64,000 nucleotides of DNA from Bugula neritina. Lineage: Eukaryota > Bryozoa > Gymnolaemata > Cheilostomatida > Bugulidae. Below the pieces are notes generated by a model. That model had not been told where the DNA came from, did not search any database, and saw only the letters and a list, made by a program, of their open reading frames with translations. Both the position numbers and the translations under genes were made by a program. Of the stretch, positions 1 to 12,534 are shown one piece after another. The stretch covers positions 914,501 to 978,500 of the forward strand of contig OZ037769.1 in NCBI GenBank assembly GCA_964035545.1, given 5' to 3'. Position 1 is the first letter of the stretch. Every line of letters starts with the position of its first letter.

Positions 1-1044
1 CCAGTCAACTGTTCAACTTGAGGTCTGTCTGGTATCTGAATACCTTCACCACAGGATGTTACTGTAAAACCCCAGCAAATGGCATATTATATATTATTTT
101 ACACAATACAAATAATTGTTATATTTTGTAGATATTTTTTCACAGCAATATTTTAGTAGAAAGTGAATTGAGAAAAAGCCAGTCTCACAACTCAGCTGAT
201 CATAGCAAACTTAAGATAACATGTCATAAACACTTACTAAAGTTTAGTGTAGTGTTGAGGGAACCTTATTAAACGGCTTATATACTTTCTAATATACATG
301 GAGTCTGCTAACAATATATCTTAACTACTTGTTTGCACAGGCAAGCTGCTAAATGCTAACTCAAGATTATTACTAACCTCAATGCAATAAGAATGCTATA
401 CTCTAGCTACTAGTGTTTGAAATTTTTTTAATATAAAAAGATACATTCATAGATATACAAGAGACATTATGAATTCAGTAATTTCTACCTGTTGTAAAGA
501 ACTCCAGGTTAAACTCTATCATGTTGCTGAGGTTAGAAACTGATAATACAGACTTTTCTTGAGTGAACTTCTGTATTATACCAGGTCTTGTAGAGTCAAT
601 ACAGTATGGTGTACCATCTATCTGTATCCCTTTCTGTATCTCTGGACAGATAGCACCTTCAGCAGCTTCATCAACTCCTGGTATACTGATATAACTACCA
701 GCAGGTGCTCTCAGAGTTAGACTACATCTAGCAGGTGCTCTCTCTATCTCTCTATGTTCTATTATCCCTGCATATCCTCTATCAACTGTCACTGTATTAT
801 TATCACATATATTCACTGGTTTAATATCTTGTCCTTTTATCAATATGATAATATAACCACTCAGTAGCAGCAGGAGTTGTCTTCTAACTGACTGAAATAA
901 GAACGTTTAATATTAGTGTATATATATAAACTCCTACATTTTGCACAGTAAAGCTCAACCAAATTCTATGCATGACTAACCCTTTGCACTGCTGATCCTA
1001 CTAACTAATATCAATATAATGTACATACACTGTGTACTTACCAT
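1..1044 (-). CDS. G1: ITAM-receptor array member, 5' end only
   Basis: This is the 5' part of an array gene whose 3' part lies beyond the left edge. The start codon is 1042-1044, directly followed by a GTAAGT donor. Exon 2 (489-891) begins with a signal peptide of the SVRRQLLLLL class, then the D1 domain with its four cysteines. Exon 3 (1-61, incomplete) starts the D2 domain with the TSCGEG and IPDRPQ motifs. Phases join cleanly: phase 0 after the start codon, then phase 1. D1 has an insertion (EIQKGIQIDG) relative to its paralogues in the variable segment before the last cysteine. The CCP exons, membrane segment and tail are not in the window, so the tail class is unknown. Its signal peptide class is otherwise found on beta-tail genes (G2, G4, G6). 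Confidence 0.8.
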
Positions 1045-2729
1045 TGTATTGAAGGTACTCTGTAAGTAGATAGTTTATGTACAAGCTGTGATGTGTACAC
1101 CTTGTGTTGTATCTTATACACAGTATAGACTTATATATTCCCAATAATACTAGTCAGGGAGTAAAGTATAGTCTATTATCACAAGTCAAAAACTTCAGTA
1201 TATATACCTGTGAATTACAGTTATACTTCCTTGTAGAAAGATAAATAATATTATCACAATGATTATATTCAACTAGATATATGAACACCTTCACTCTAAT
1301 CATTCATTCTAGTCATATACATAGTTATCATACAATACAATATCAAGGTATATTACGTACTTCATACATGGAGGTATACCTCTTTAGTGTTTAGTAGATG
1401 GTCTCTGCTGGTTATTCATCAACTTCTAACTGCAATTAATAATGAATTTAGAAGCCTTTCACCAAAAGGTGTAGGCGTAAGATTTAATACAATTTAAAAC
1501 CATTTAGATTACCCTTTATTGTTTAGGAATTAAAAGCTACCAAAGTTACCACTGGAAAGCAATTAGGATGTACTCATGTCTATATATTATTTGTTTTGTA
1601 TAAAAGTAATGAAATAATAGTTAAGTGTTTTCTCAATGTTTATAACCAACTGCAACTGTGACAAACTAATATTTTAAAGCATACAATTAAATATAAGCAC
1701 ACTTTTATGCATGAATTCAACAACCTCTTGTTTAGAAAGCATACTGTAGCAGTCTCGTTTCAATTTGTAAAAAGTACAAAATTTATTAAGATTTCTGAAT
1801 TTTAAAATCTACAAAATGTATAGGCCCTGGCCAAGTGCATGGAGCGCAAACTTATGACTAGATAGGAAACAAATAAATAATTAGAAGATATTTACTTGGA
1901 AGTTCAGGAGTCCCAATATTTCCAATACCAGCGAGCAAGATGAGAGAGTATATTGTTTACAAAGTATACAATACAGTTTACTGGGTGTATCTTAATTTAT
2001 TTATATTTTAGGTGAAACATTTCAATACAAGTAAAAAGTTCAGCTGTTTTCTATATTTATATATTATATTCCGTAGGTAGATGTTGTACAGCATTAGTGT
2101 ATATATTCCGTAGGTAGATATAGATGGTCTGACAGCATGGCCTTACGCAGGTACACATCTATAATAACACTGATTTCTGACAAAACATAAAATACTACAA
2201 TAGCAACTCAGTAATAACAGCTTTAACAGCTATTAATGAATATTTTTGTCATTTGATAGCTGAATATCAAGTAAACTCTTCAAAGCTCTAGATTTATGCT
2301 AGACCAGAAAGTATAATATTATAATTGTTAGAATGATAATACAGCAGAAAGCTAGCTAATGTAGATAATATTTATTAAGGAGGGAATAACTCCATACATG
2401 CTAGTTTAAAGTTGCATTTATACATCTTTTGAATCTCAACCCGGCCAAATTGAATTTCTGACTAAAAACCGTGAAGATATAAAAGCAACTTTACTCTAAA
2501 GAGCGACTCTCTTGATATTAACTATAAATGTCATTACTGAGAGCATAACTGAAACTTGTATCTACTCAAGACAAGAGAGTATAATAAATATAATCTTTAT
2601 GCAAAGAAATAAAACATACAGTGAGAAAATCTCTACTATAAAGTAACATTGTGAATTCCATACATGTTGTATGAATAATGGTTTATGATGCTCACGATTC
2701 CTCTCTATATTAGTATAATGTCTCAGGAG
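1045..2729. other. Spacer between G2 (3' end) and G1 (5' end)
   Basis: No coding exon is recognisable. The part nearest G1 (about 1,045-1,210) is the conserved upstream block also found before G2, G4 and G6, with the stretch TATATATTCCCAATAATA followed by TAGTCAGGGAGTAAAGTAT. The rest is AT-rich sequence, including the 3' flank of G2. Confidence 0.6.
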
Positions 2730-3212
2730 TTATGCCACTTTAGTTGATGGCAAATTGCTGATGCCCACACCTACGAACTCGTAAGTGTTGGTGTTGTTGA
2801 GAGAATTTGCTGAGTTTGAGGGTTGAGTATACATAGGTTCTTCATATACTTCATGTTTATCAGATGGGGTGTCTCTACAGGGCAGACTACTTCTTTTCAA
2901 GTAGAGAATAATACTACCCAGTGTAACCACTGCTAGTACCAGAACTACCACCACTCCAATAAAACTATCTAAAACATGTCATGTGTTTTATAAAATGTAA
3001 CACAAAATAGCAAGAGTGAAAGTTTGACAGAGCTCAAAAGAATAGCACAGAGAATTTATAAATAAAATGTGGATAATTAATCGTAATTAAGTAAAACAAA
3101 GTTTATGCTGGTAACAATGTTTGAGTTTTAAAAGCTATAGTTAACACAGAATAACGTCTCTGTTTTAGTTAAAATCATCTCAATCAATTTTCCCTGAATT
3201 TGAATGTGAACT

Positions 3213-3278
3213 GTGGTGGCGTAATGGTAGTGCGCCTGCTGTAACCCAGAGTTCTCGGGTTCGAATCTCAGTGGGGGT
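3213..3278 (+). repeat. tRNA-derived SINE fragment or tRNA pseudogene
   Basis: The segment has an A-box-like TGGCGTAATGGTAG and a B-box GGTTCGAATC at tRNA-like spacing, inside the last intron of G2. The acceptor and T stems do not pair well, so it is not called a functional tRNA. The homologous introns of G4, G6 and G8 show no such sequence, so it was probably inserted in G2 only. Confidence 0.5.
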
Positions 3279-5520
3279 AAAAGTTTTATGCTATCTCATT
3301 GGTTTATCAGATTATCTTCTGGCTCCAAGAGTTGGTGAAACTAATTTAATGTGTCTACTAGCTGATTATTGTATTAGAAATTTAAATTTTGCTTTTAACA
3401 GTCAATTTAACAGCAAAAACATACCTCTTTGTGACTGAAGGTAGATGTTGCTCTGCTCTAAGACTTCAAGACGTTTACAATCTTCAACCAACAAACAACC
3501 AGGGTCATGTGACCAGTTACCAGACTTTGTACAAACAGGATCTGTAGCCTTAGTATAACCAATATCACATGAGTAGAGTAGATTATTTCCTCCGTAATAT
3601 CTGCCTGTCTGTAAGTCTCCGTTACTTAGAATCAGTATTGTAGGGTCACATTCAACTATCGAAATAATGAAAAGCACTACTATACTTTAAGTTACTCAGC
3701 AATCATAGTTTTGCAGTTTTTAAAAACTTGATTAAAAATACGCTGCTTATTAAAATATTAGTAACTATTTTTAACAATGCGATTTGTGTGCAAAGGAGAG
3801 GTTATACTTGCTTACAATAATATTATAATTTAGTATATAAAAATTACAACATACAGTTTTAGCTCATACACAGGAGTACATATATCAATTATGAACACAT
3901 AATTGTTTGCAGTATATTATTACTATATATACATATACCTGGTGTACATGTTAGAGATATATTACTCCATATCCATGTATATTATCTGTATCAGTAGAAC
4001 TACATCTAGATACAACTTCTTCTATTCCATCTCTACTCTCATATCCTTTTATACACTCATATACTGTTATATGAGTATCAGTCTTAGTTTTATCAGTAAA
4101 CTCAACATCTCTTGGCTCCTCTGTACAGTAGGGGACTAGAAAAGTACAATTGGAAGCCTTATATTCAGATATTAAAGAAATTCTATATATAATTCTCATT
4201 ATACAGTTTTATGTCATGGATACATACCTGGAATACATCTGATCTCTGATTGGTTGACCCACTTAGCCTCTGTACCATCTATTTTACATTCAGAAGTTGA
4301 GTTATACTTCAACTGATAGTCAGTATCTTCACAAAAATAGTTTATTATTGTACCAGGAAACCAGGGAGATTCAGTAGATGGAGTACTTGTCACATGATCT
4401 ACTTCAGGTTTATCTCCACATGTCAGTACTGTGAAACATACAAAATAACAAGCAGCAAGATAAACTAAAACTAGTCTAATATTATATGTTTTAAAAAGAA
4501 AATTTCTCATTGGTTTGATCAGTCTAATGGTTATATTTATTGCTCCAATTATAATGTGCATTTTCCACTCACCTGTAAACTGAATCATAAAGAATACAGA
4601 CTCTACATCTCCAGATACAGGATCTCCCTCATTTTCATATCTCACAGAGAGTTGGTTGTTTGTAGAGGTTATGTCATGTAGATATCCATCAGGGAAGTTA
4701 GCAAACTCCTGATTATCAATAAACCAGGAGATTCTGGATGATTCTGTAAGCTCAGTAATAATACTAAACTTAACGTAGTGAGCTTCACTTGGTAGGTTTG
4801 ACATTGTAAACTCACAGGATGATAATGACTGTTTATTAGTTGTATAAGAACTGGTGAATATTCCAGTCAACTGTTCAACTTGAGGTCTGTCTGGTATCTG
4901 AATACCTTCACCACGGGATGTCACTGTAACAGAAATATGTCTACATATATTGAACATATATACTACTTTTGCCACAAAGTGAAATGGTCTTCACAGCTTG
5001 CTAGAAAACCTTTTTCATCAAGGCTCTTCTCACAAGAATGGCAAACATCAACCCTCCTGTTATATACCAAGGACTTTATAGAGTGTTCCTAATAATATCT
5101 TACTAATTTGGTGTAACACATGTTTGATATTTAATATACTGGCTATGGTATGATATATCCTACAACCTAGATGTTATCTCTTAATGTTGATTAATCTATA
5201 TCCACCAGTCAATAGATAATTGATATTTCTTATATTGTAAATGCCAATAAGGTCTGCTGAATATACTGTAAATAAATATATTGTGTTTAGGTAAGTTGAA
5301 TCGACATAACAAAAGTCAAAACTGAGGGCGACACTAGCTGAGACTGCAGAATTGGCCATCTGCAAACTGGCAAAATTTCATTGCTACTTCTAAAACCACT
5401 GTTTTTCAGTTTCCCTTTAAACATCTTCTTTTTGTAAAAACTTTGCAATGAAAACATGAAATGCAGTAACGCTGCTAAATAACAGCACTTTTTAATAGTT
5501 AGGTGTTCTGTCATTTTGTC

Positions 5521-5648
5521 ACATATATATATATATATATAACGTACTCTTATCCTTTAACTATACACAGCAGCGATTTTGTTTTACTGTTACAAATTAT
5601 CTTCCAATATTCTTTTACTGCCTGGAAAGGGGGGAAGGGGGGGGGGTG
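5521..5648. repeat. AT microsatellite and G-run in the D1-D2 intron of G2
   Basis: About ten AT dinucleotides begin near 5,524. Near 5,630-5,647 lies a purine stretch with a run of six G and another of ten. The latter could form a G-quadruplex on the plus strand, which is the non-template strand for antisense transcription. No coding content is seen. Confidence 0.5.
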
Positions 5649-6580
5649 ATTAAAAGGCTGGTATCACCATTGTATATAGTAATTTGACACATTGAAACAC
5701 TAATTTAATCATTGTCATATTATTCTACTGCAAGAGGTCAGTACATTGTTCTTATAAAGTTATATAATATATAGAGAGGTGAGTGGAATGAGGCTTTAAT
5801 AAACCAGCCTTGAATGTTTGAATACAAGATTAACATATAGCGAAAAATATTTTATGAAAACTACACTTTTTCCTAACATATTCATCTAGCTATATTACAT
5901 ACTCAATTTATGAAATACAAAACTTTTTTGAATTAATTTTCCCAATAACTATTATAACGAAATACTTCAAAGTATTTACATTTCCTTCAGACAACAAAAC
6001 TAGCCAAAGATACATAAACATATATATTAATACTTACCTGTTGTAAAAACCTCCAAGTTAAATCCTGTCACATTGCTGAGAGTAGAAACTGATAACACAG
6101 ACTGTTCTGGAGTGAACTTCTGTATTATACCAGGTTCTGTAAAGTCAATACAGTATGTTGTACTATTTATTTGTATCTCTGGACAGATAGTACCTTCTTC
6201 AGCTGCCTTAACTCCTGGTATACTGATATAACTACCAGCAGGTGCTCTCAGAGTTAGACTACATCTAACAGGTGCTCCCTCTACCTCTCTATGTTCTATT
6301 ATCCCTGCATATCCTCTATCAACTGTCACTGTATTATTATCACATATATTCACTGGTTTAATGTCTTGTCCTTTTATCAATATGATAATATAACCACTCA
6401 GTAGCAGCAGGAGTTGTCTTCTGACTGACTGAAACAAAAACGTTTAATATTAGTGTATAATATACACTTCTTCACTTTGTACAGAAAAACTGAATCAAAT
6501 AATATGCATGGTTCCTTTTATGCACTGCTGATTCTGCTAACTAATATCAATATAATGTACATATACTGTGTACTTACCAT

Positions 6581-7933
6581 TGTGTTGAAGATACTCTGTA
6601 AGTAGATAGTTTATGTACAATCTGTGATGTGTACACCTTGTGTTGTATCTTATACGCAGTATAGACTTATATATTCCCAATAATACTAGTCAGGGAGTAA
6701 AGTATAGACTATTATCACAAGTCAAATACTTCAGTATATATACTTGTGAATTACATAGTTATACTTCCTTGTAGAAAATTAAATTATATTATTACAATGC
6801 AATCATTTAATTTAATATATGTATGAAGCTTGTACAAATTTAATTTGTCAATTCAATTATAAAAGCCTTTGTATGCTGTTAAGTTTGTCACTTATCATTG
6901 TACTTACACATTGTAAAAATAGCCCATCAAGTCTTGGCCTTATCCCTATTCTATGTTAGTTATAGCTTTAATAGAGATATCATTGATATTATATGCTATA
7001 TTGTAAAGCTCTACAGCTTCTGTCAGTGCTTGATCATATTATAGACATGATACAGTAGACTTAACTATATTCCCCAACAACAGTGCTACTCCGACAAATA
7101 TACAAGCTAGAAAATTCGTTGCCTGCAGCAATAACGACTTCAATGCTTAAGGATTCATAGGAATTTAGGATAAATTAGTTTGAAGAAGTAATGTGCACTG
7201 TGCCGATCAAGCTAAATTTATTTGAAAAAGTAGGAGTATAGAATTTATTAGATTTTAGTGCCTTACGCTCTAAAAATGAGCTAAATATAGCCTAATACAT
7301 GAGAGAATATACTGTTCGTAAAGTATACAATACATTCATAATAGATAATAATAATGAATATTTCTTTATTTATAAATAAATAACTCCAGACAAGAAAACT
7401 ATTTGGTATTATAATATAATTTTATTAATTGCGCTTTAATAAAAAGTGATATGGCATGAGAAAACTTGTAAAACTTGTAGCCTTATAGTTAAAACCTTAA
7501 AAGAAAAAGAGCTAAAAAACCCTTCATTATAATTAATTTAATTCAAACTGGAAATAGTTAGCAGCTGTGGTTTAGGAATAGCTCAGTGAATGTCTTACAG
7601 GTACAAATGGCAAATGAAATTATACAAAAATAGAAACTAAAAGTTGTAATCAATAAACGTGCTAATCAAAAACTAAAGAAAAATAACTGTAATTGGAAAG
7701 TGAAATAAACAAAATGGGATGAATGGGATAGGTATTATAAAATTCTAAACTGAAGTTGCTTAAAATTTTTCCAATAAAAATGCTGACAATGCAAAAATCA
7801 AAAGTCCACTTCGCCAGCAAATAGCATATAGAAAAATATTCATTTACTGAAAAATGATCACTACAACTACAAGTTAATTTTATTAAAAATAAAAAGTATA
7901 AATTGCATATAATTTACTATATAATTCCAACAG
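6581..7933. other. Spacer between G3 (3' end) and G2 (5' end)
   Basis: No coding exon is recognisable. About 6,590-6,740 is the conserved class A upstream block of G2. A polyadenylation signal AATAAA for G3 lies on the minus strand at 7,879-7,884, about 50 nt past the G3 stop codon. Confidence 0.6.
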
Positions 7934-10900
7934 TTAAATATTTTCATAAGCTGATGATTCTACTTGCAGCTTTTCATATGTTGGTGCAGGAATGCTGTTG
8001 TTTTGTAACTTTTCATAAAGAGAGCTCTCATTGTTTACAGGGTTGCCATTGGTTACTGATGTAGACGTGTCCATTTCCTCATAGTTATGAGTAGCTGAGT
8101 TCACTCTGGGAGAGAGTTGAGTAGACATGGGTTCCTCGTACACATCAGGTACAGAAGATGGGTGGGTTGTACAGGGCAAACTATTTCTTTTCAAGTAGAG
8201 TATTATAATAGTGATTGTAATCACAGCTACAGGTACTGCTATGATCAGAGCAATGAGACCTCCTGGAAAGAAGTTAATGTTAAGTCTATATAAACATGTG
8301 TAATTCTAACAAATTTATATTTGCAGTAGACAGCCACTAAACTCTAGTGAGAGAGTATATAATATATAAAATAGAAAAAACAAGAACTCACCACTTAGTG
8401 GCACAATCTTTTCATCTATGGTAGTAGAATGAGTCATATCCTCAGATACAACACAACCAGGGTCATGTGACCAGTTACCAGACTCTGTACAGACAGGATC
8501 TGCAGTCTTAGTATAACCATCATCACATGAGTAGAGTAGATTATCTCCTCTGTAATATCTGTCTAGTGTGATGGCACCATTAGCTAGGGTTAGTGCTGCT
8601 GGGTCACACTCAGCTGTTAAGAAATGACAAAGTCTGTTGAGGTAATTTTACATATGAAAACATGATAACAAGCTAAATTATAGGAATACTCTATTTTATG
8701 CTGATTATTGAAAGCCAGAAATAATGACCTGTTTGTGTACATTCTGGAATACTGGACCAAGTTTTATCATGTTGACACTGTATCACATTCATGTTTGTTT
8801 TCTTGTAACCATAGTAACAGTCATATGATAAAACTTCTTGGTAGACATATGTGTGAGTTGTCCCTCCTTCAGATGTGATGTTAGTAGTGGAAACATTGAT
8901 GGAGAGATCAGTGATGTCACACTCAACTAAAATAATTATTAAAAAGCAAACTTGCAGATGGCAATGAAATATTCTGCAAAAATATTTTAAGCTGTCATTA
9001 TTATAACTTAGTATGTTAAATTTAAAGTATGTGGTTTTGGCTATAAAGATTATAGTATGTAATATATTTACAATATATCTACACTTTACAGTATATTGTA
9101 AATATATACATATACATGATGTGCATGTTGGAGATATATTACTCCATATCCATGGTATATTATCTGTATCAGTAGAACTACATCTAGATACAACTTCTTC
9201 TATTCCATCTCTACTCTCATATCCTTTTATACACTCATATACTATTGTATGAGTATCAGTCTTAGTTTTAGCAGTAAACTCAACATCTCTTGGCTCTTCT
9301 GTACAGTAGGGGACTATAAAATACAATTATAGGTATTATATTCAGGTATTAGATGAAGTGTATATAATATAATACTTATCATGCAAGCTTCTGCTATAAA
9401 TATATATATACCTGAAATACATCTGATCTCTGATTGGTTGACCCACTTAGCCTTTGTACCATCTACTTTACATTCAGAAGTTGAGTTATACTTCAACTGG
9501 TAGTCAGTATCTTCACAAGAATAGTTTATTATTGTACCAGGAAACCAGGGAGATTCAGTAGATGGAGTACTTGTCACATGATCTATTTCAGGTTTATCTC
9601 CACATGTCAACACTGTAAAAGTACACCAAAGTATGAGCTCATATGCGGCAGACAATCTGCATTTTCAAAATCTGAAATAGTTTTAATTGTAGTTTTCAGA
9701 ATATTATAATGTTTTATCTATAATAATATTTTGGTAGTGATTGCATCATAATATATGTCTTCAAGCAGAACTTTTTTACTTTGTTTTGCTCACTCACCTG
9801 TAAACTGAATCATAAAGAATATTTTATCATTATCTCCAGATACAGGATCTCCCTCATTCTCATATCTCACAGAGAGTTGGTTGTTTGTAGAGGTTATGTT
9901 ATGTAGATATCCATCAGGGAAGTTAGCAAACTCCTGATTATCAATAAACCAGGAGATTCTGGATGATTCTGTAAACTCAGTAATCATATCAAACCTAACA
10001 TAGTGAGCTTCGCTTGGTAGGTTTGATATTGTAAGCTCACAGGATGACAATTCTTGTTTATTAGTTGTATAAGAGCTGGTGAATATTCCAGTCAACTGTT
10101 CAACTTGAGGTCTGTCTGGTATCTGAATATCTTTACTACAGGATGTCACTGTATAACAGACATAGCAAAAGTTTAATTTATTGCGTTATTTCTTTAGATG
10201 TGTTCTGCTGCAAATTGTATCACCTAATAAACTTTTTATTGCATATGAACATTTTATTACAAGGTTGTAAGCCTCTCAATTTTGACAATTACTATACACT
10301 TGTTGAGTGGACGTTACTAAATTATTTATTCTGTAATATACACCGTACACATGATACATAATATAACATTTCTTAACTATAACATGTACTTGTTTGTACA
10401 GACAAGTTAACTATACTTTAAAGGACCTATTGGCTAATGGATTTTATACTTTTAAATCCTGGATATACATTTTCTCCAAGAGAAAAAATTACTTACAAGC
10501 AGAGAAAACTTTGTAAGTTAATTTCACCTGTTGTATTATAATGTTTTTACCTGTTGTAACGAATTCCAAGTTGAACCCTACCATGTTGCTGAGAGTAGAA
10601 ACTGATAATACAGACTGTTCTTGAGTGAACTTCTGTATTATACCAGGTTCTGTAGAGTCAATACAATAGCGTGTACCATCCATTTGTATCTCTGAACAGA
10701 CATCAATATCAGCAGCTACAATAACTCCTGGTATACTGATATAACTACCAGCAGGTGCTCTCAGTGTTAGACTACATCTAACAGGTGCTCCCTGTATCTC
10801 TCTATGGGCTATTATCCCTGCATATCCTCTATCAACTGTCACTGTATTATTATCACATATATTCACTGGTTTAATATCTTGTCCTTCTATCAATATGACT

Positions 10901-11038
10901 GTGTAGATACTCAGCAGTATGAGTTGCAGAGGGAGAAACTAAAATATAATTAAATTAGATACGTAATGAAAACTGTAGATTGTAAGATTATATACTAGAT
11001 ACTATCCCATGTGTGTGTAAATAAGTTTTACTCACCAT
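7934..11038 (-). CDS. G3: D1-D2-4xCCP receptor, alpha ITAM tail
   Basis: Predicted type I membrane receptor of about 629 residues. Exons: start codon 11036-11038; signal peptide (FLPLQLILL class) plus D1 10551-10938; D2 9798-10148; CCP1 9412-9612; CCP2 9116-9313; CCP3 8729-8926; CCP4 8392-8613; membrane and tail 7934-8262. All introns after the first are phase 1 and the total length is a multiple of three. Each CCP has four cysteines and the conserved tryptophan. The helix (LIALIIAVPVAVITITIIIL) has no charged residue, so an ITAM adaptor is not needed. The tail has YEEP, YEEM, then YEKL-x9-YEKL-x6-YENI; the last pair fits the ITAM consensus. One oddity is the CCP2 donor, T|GT instead of the G|GT of its paralogues, which may weaken splicing. 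Ligand unknown. Confidence 0.85.
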
Positions 11039-12534
11039 TCTTAGACTGATTTAACCAAGCAATTTCGATTCAAATATGGTTTCTAAAAAGTTACATTTAC
11101 TCTACATGTATCTGTATAGTACAAGACATGCACTGTGTGCTGCAGTTAGTCTGTAACTAAACTTATCAACTTAGCTAATGATTAGAAGGAGTTTATATTT
11201 TAACTTCCTCCTAGTACCTATAATGTATTATTCACTCAGCGCTTGCTAATTCATAAGCAAATTGAATATGATCATTAGATAAGCAAACATGTATATCTAT
11301 AGATAGTAAGCAACTTCCTTATTATATACACTATGTTGAGCATTCTATACTATAGGCCTATAATGCACTAGTTATATAGGTTATTATTTTTCTTAGTCAT
11401 TCGAATAAAGAACTATTACCATCTATTGCTGTACAATCACGGTGAAAACTGATTACCACATCTAGTATCTAACGTTATACTCACAATCCTGCTCACTCTT
11501 AGCAGTTCAGTTTTCTGTAAGAAACTTCTCTTATCACTTTTGTTTTTCTTGTTGGGTGCAAATATACAGATTTCAAAATTACAAAAGAAATATTTTGCTT
11601 TCAAAACCAAAATATGCTTCAATATTACATCAACATACATCTAATTCTAATTCATAAGTATTTTGAAAATACAATACTTGAAAAAACTGAACGACACACA
11701 CACACTGTTGTCAGTTATTGTACAGCTAATCGTATGATGTCAGATCACTTACTGCGAAGAATTAAGGCAATGCTTATAATACAGGTGTTGAGATGCTTAG
11801 CTATGGAGTTAATGTAAGAGATTAATACTCTGTGATAGATTGTATTTATTGTAATATATGATCATGTAGCTATATACAAGCTTTTAGAGAAAAAGCTATG
11901 AAAAGCTTTCATGCAGTTAAATAGATAATGCTTGATGTATATAATGTTTCCACTCTCTCTGTACTATCCAACTAGTTAACATGTCCGACTCTCAATAACA
12001 CATGTTTATCATGATTCTACAGCTAATATTGCAGAGTATCAATTTATATAGAAATTGCTTTTCATAAATTTATTGGGATTAAAGATGATGGTTTAAACAG
12101 ACTTTGTAGCAAGGTATATGTACTTGTATTGTGTAATAAAAAAATAACTTTTTAAAACTTATCTCATTTACCATATCACAGTGCAAAATACAACTACTAA
12201 TAAATTCGTTATTAAATTTCAGAGTATGTGTGCAAAAAAATAGAAAAGCAGTCAATAAAATTGTTTGTTCTGACAAATGATAAAATTCTAATATTCAGTA
12301 ATGTGAGTTTTAGTAGTGCAAAAAATAAATAATTCAAACTAAAATATAACTTTACAATACTACTGAGTTGTAAAGACCAATTCACATGGTATCAGCAAAT
12401 TGGTAAAAGCATTAAACACTAAATACAAACATGTAAAAGTTTTCTGTTGCAAAAAGCAGTAGAATCAGAAATAAAGTGTGCATAATTAAGCAAGCAATTA
12501 TAATACTGTGTTTACTGTAATATATATAGTATAG
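11039..12534. other. Spacer between G4 (3' end) and G3 (5' end)
   Basis: No coding exon is recognisable. The G3-proximal part (about 11,040-11,240) is the class B upstream block shared with G5, G7 and G8. Short open frames here do not resemble any exon of the array and differ between the paralogous spacers. Confidence 0.6.

Larger units (their letters stand above)
2730..6580 (-). pseudogene. G2: decayed array member without CCP3 and without an ITAM
   Basis: Exons from 5' to 3': start codon 6578-6580; signal peptide plus D1 6038-6428; D2 4573-4923; CCP1 4228-4428; CCP2 3939-4135; CCP4 3425-3655; membrane segment and tail 2730-2968. Several changes point to decay. CCP2 is 197 nt instead of 198: one G is missing near 3,973, which shifts the frame before the last cysteine. 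No CCP3 exon is found between CCP2 and CCP4. The D2 cysteine of the TSCGED motif is an arginine. The tail keeps YEEP but diverges after it and has no YxxL pair. Because every internal exon is phase 1-1, skipping CCP2 would restore a frame, so a short secreted or membrane decoy form cannot be excluded. A tRNA-like fragment lies in the last intron. Confidence 0.7.

Noticed and set aside
3213-3278. Functional tRNA gene
   Set aside because: A- and B-box-like sequences are present but the acceptor and T stems do not pair; called a SINE or pseudogene instead.
3903-4139. Plus-strand open frames over CCP2 exons (also at 9,013, 19,153 and 23,894)
   Set aside because: They are antisense shadows of the conserved CCP2 exon. 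They recur only because the exon is duplicated.
6437-6580. Translation start at a non-ATG codon just before SVRRQ (reading FQSVRR)
   Set aside because: That frame runs through the polypyrimidine tract and CAG acceptor. All eight genes have an ATG exon with a matching donor about 100-150 nt upstream that joins in phase 0.
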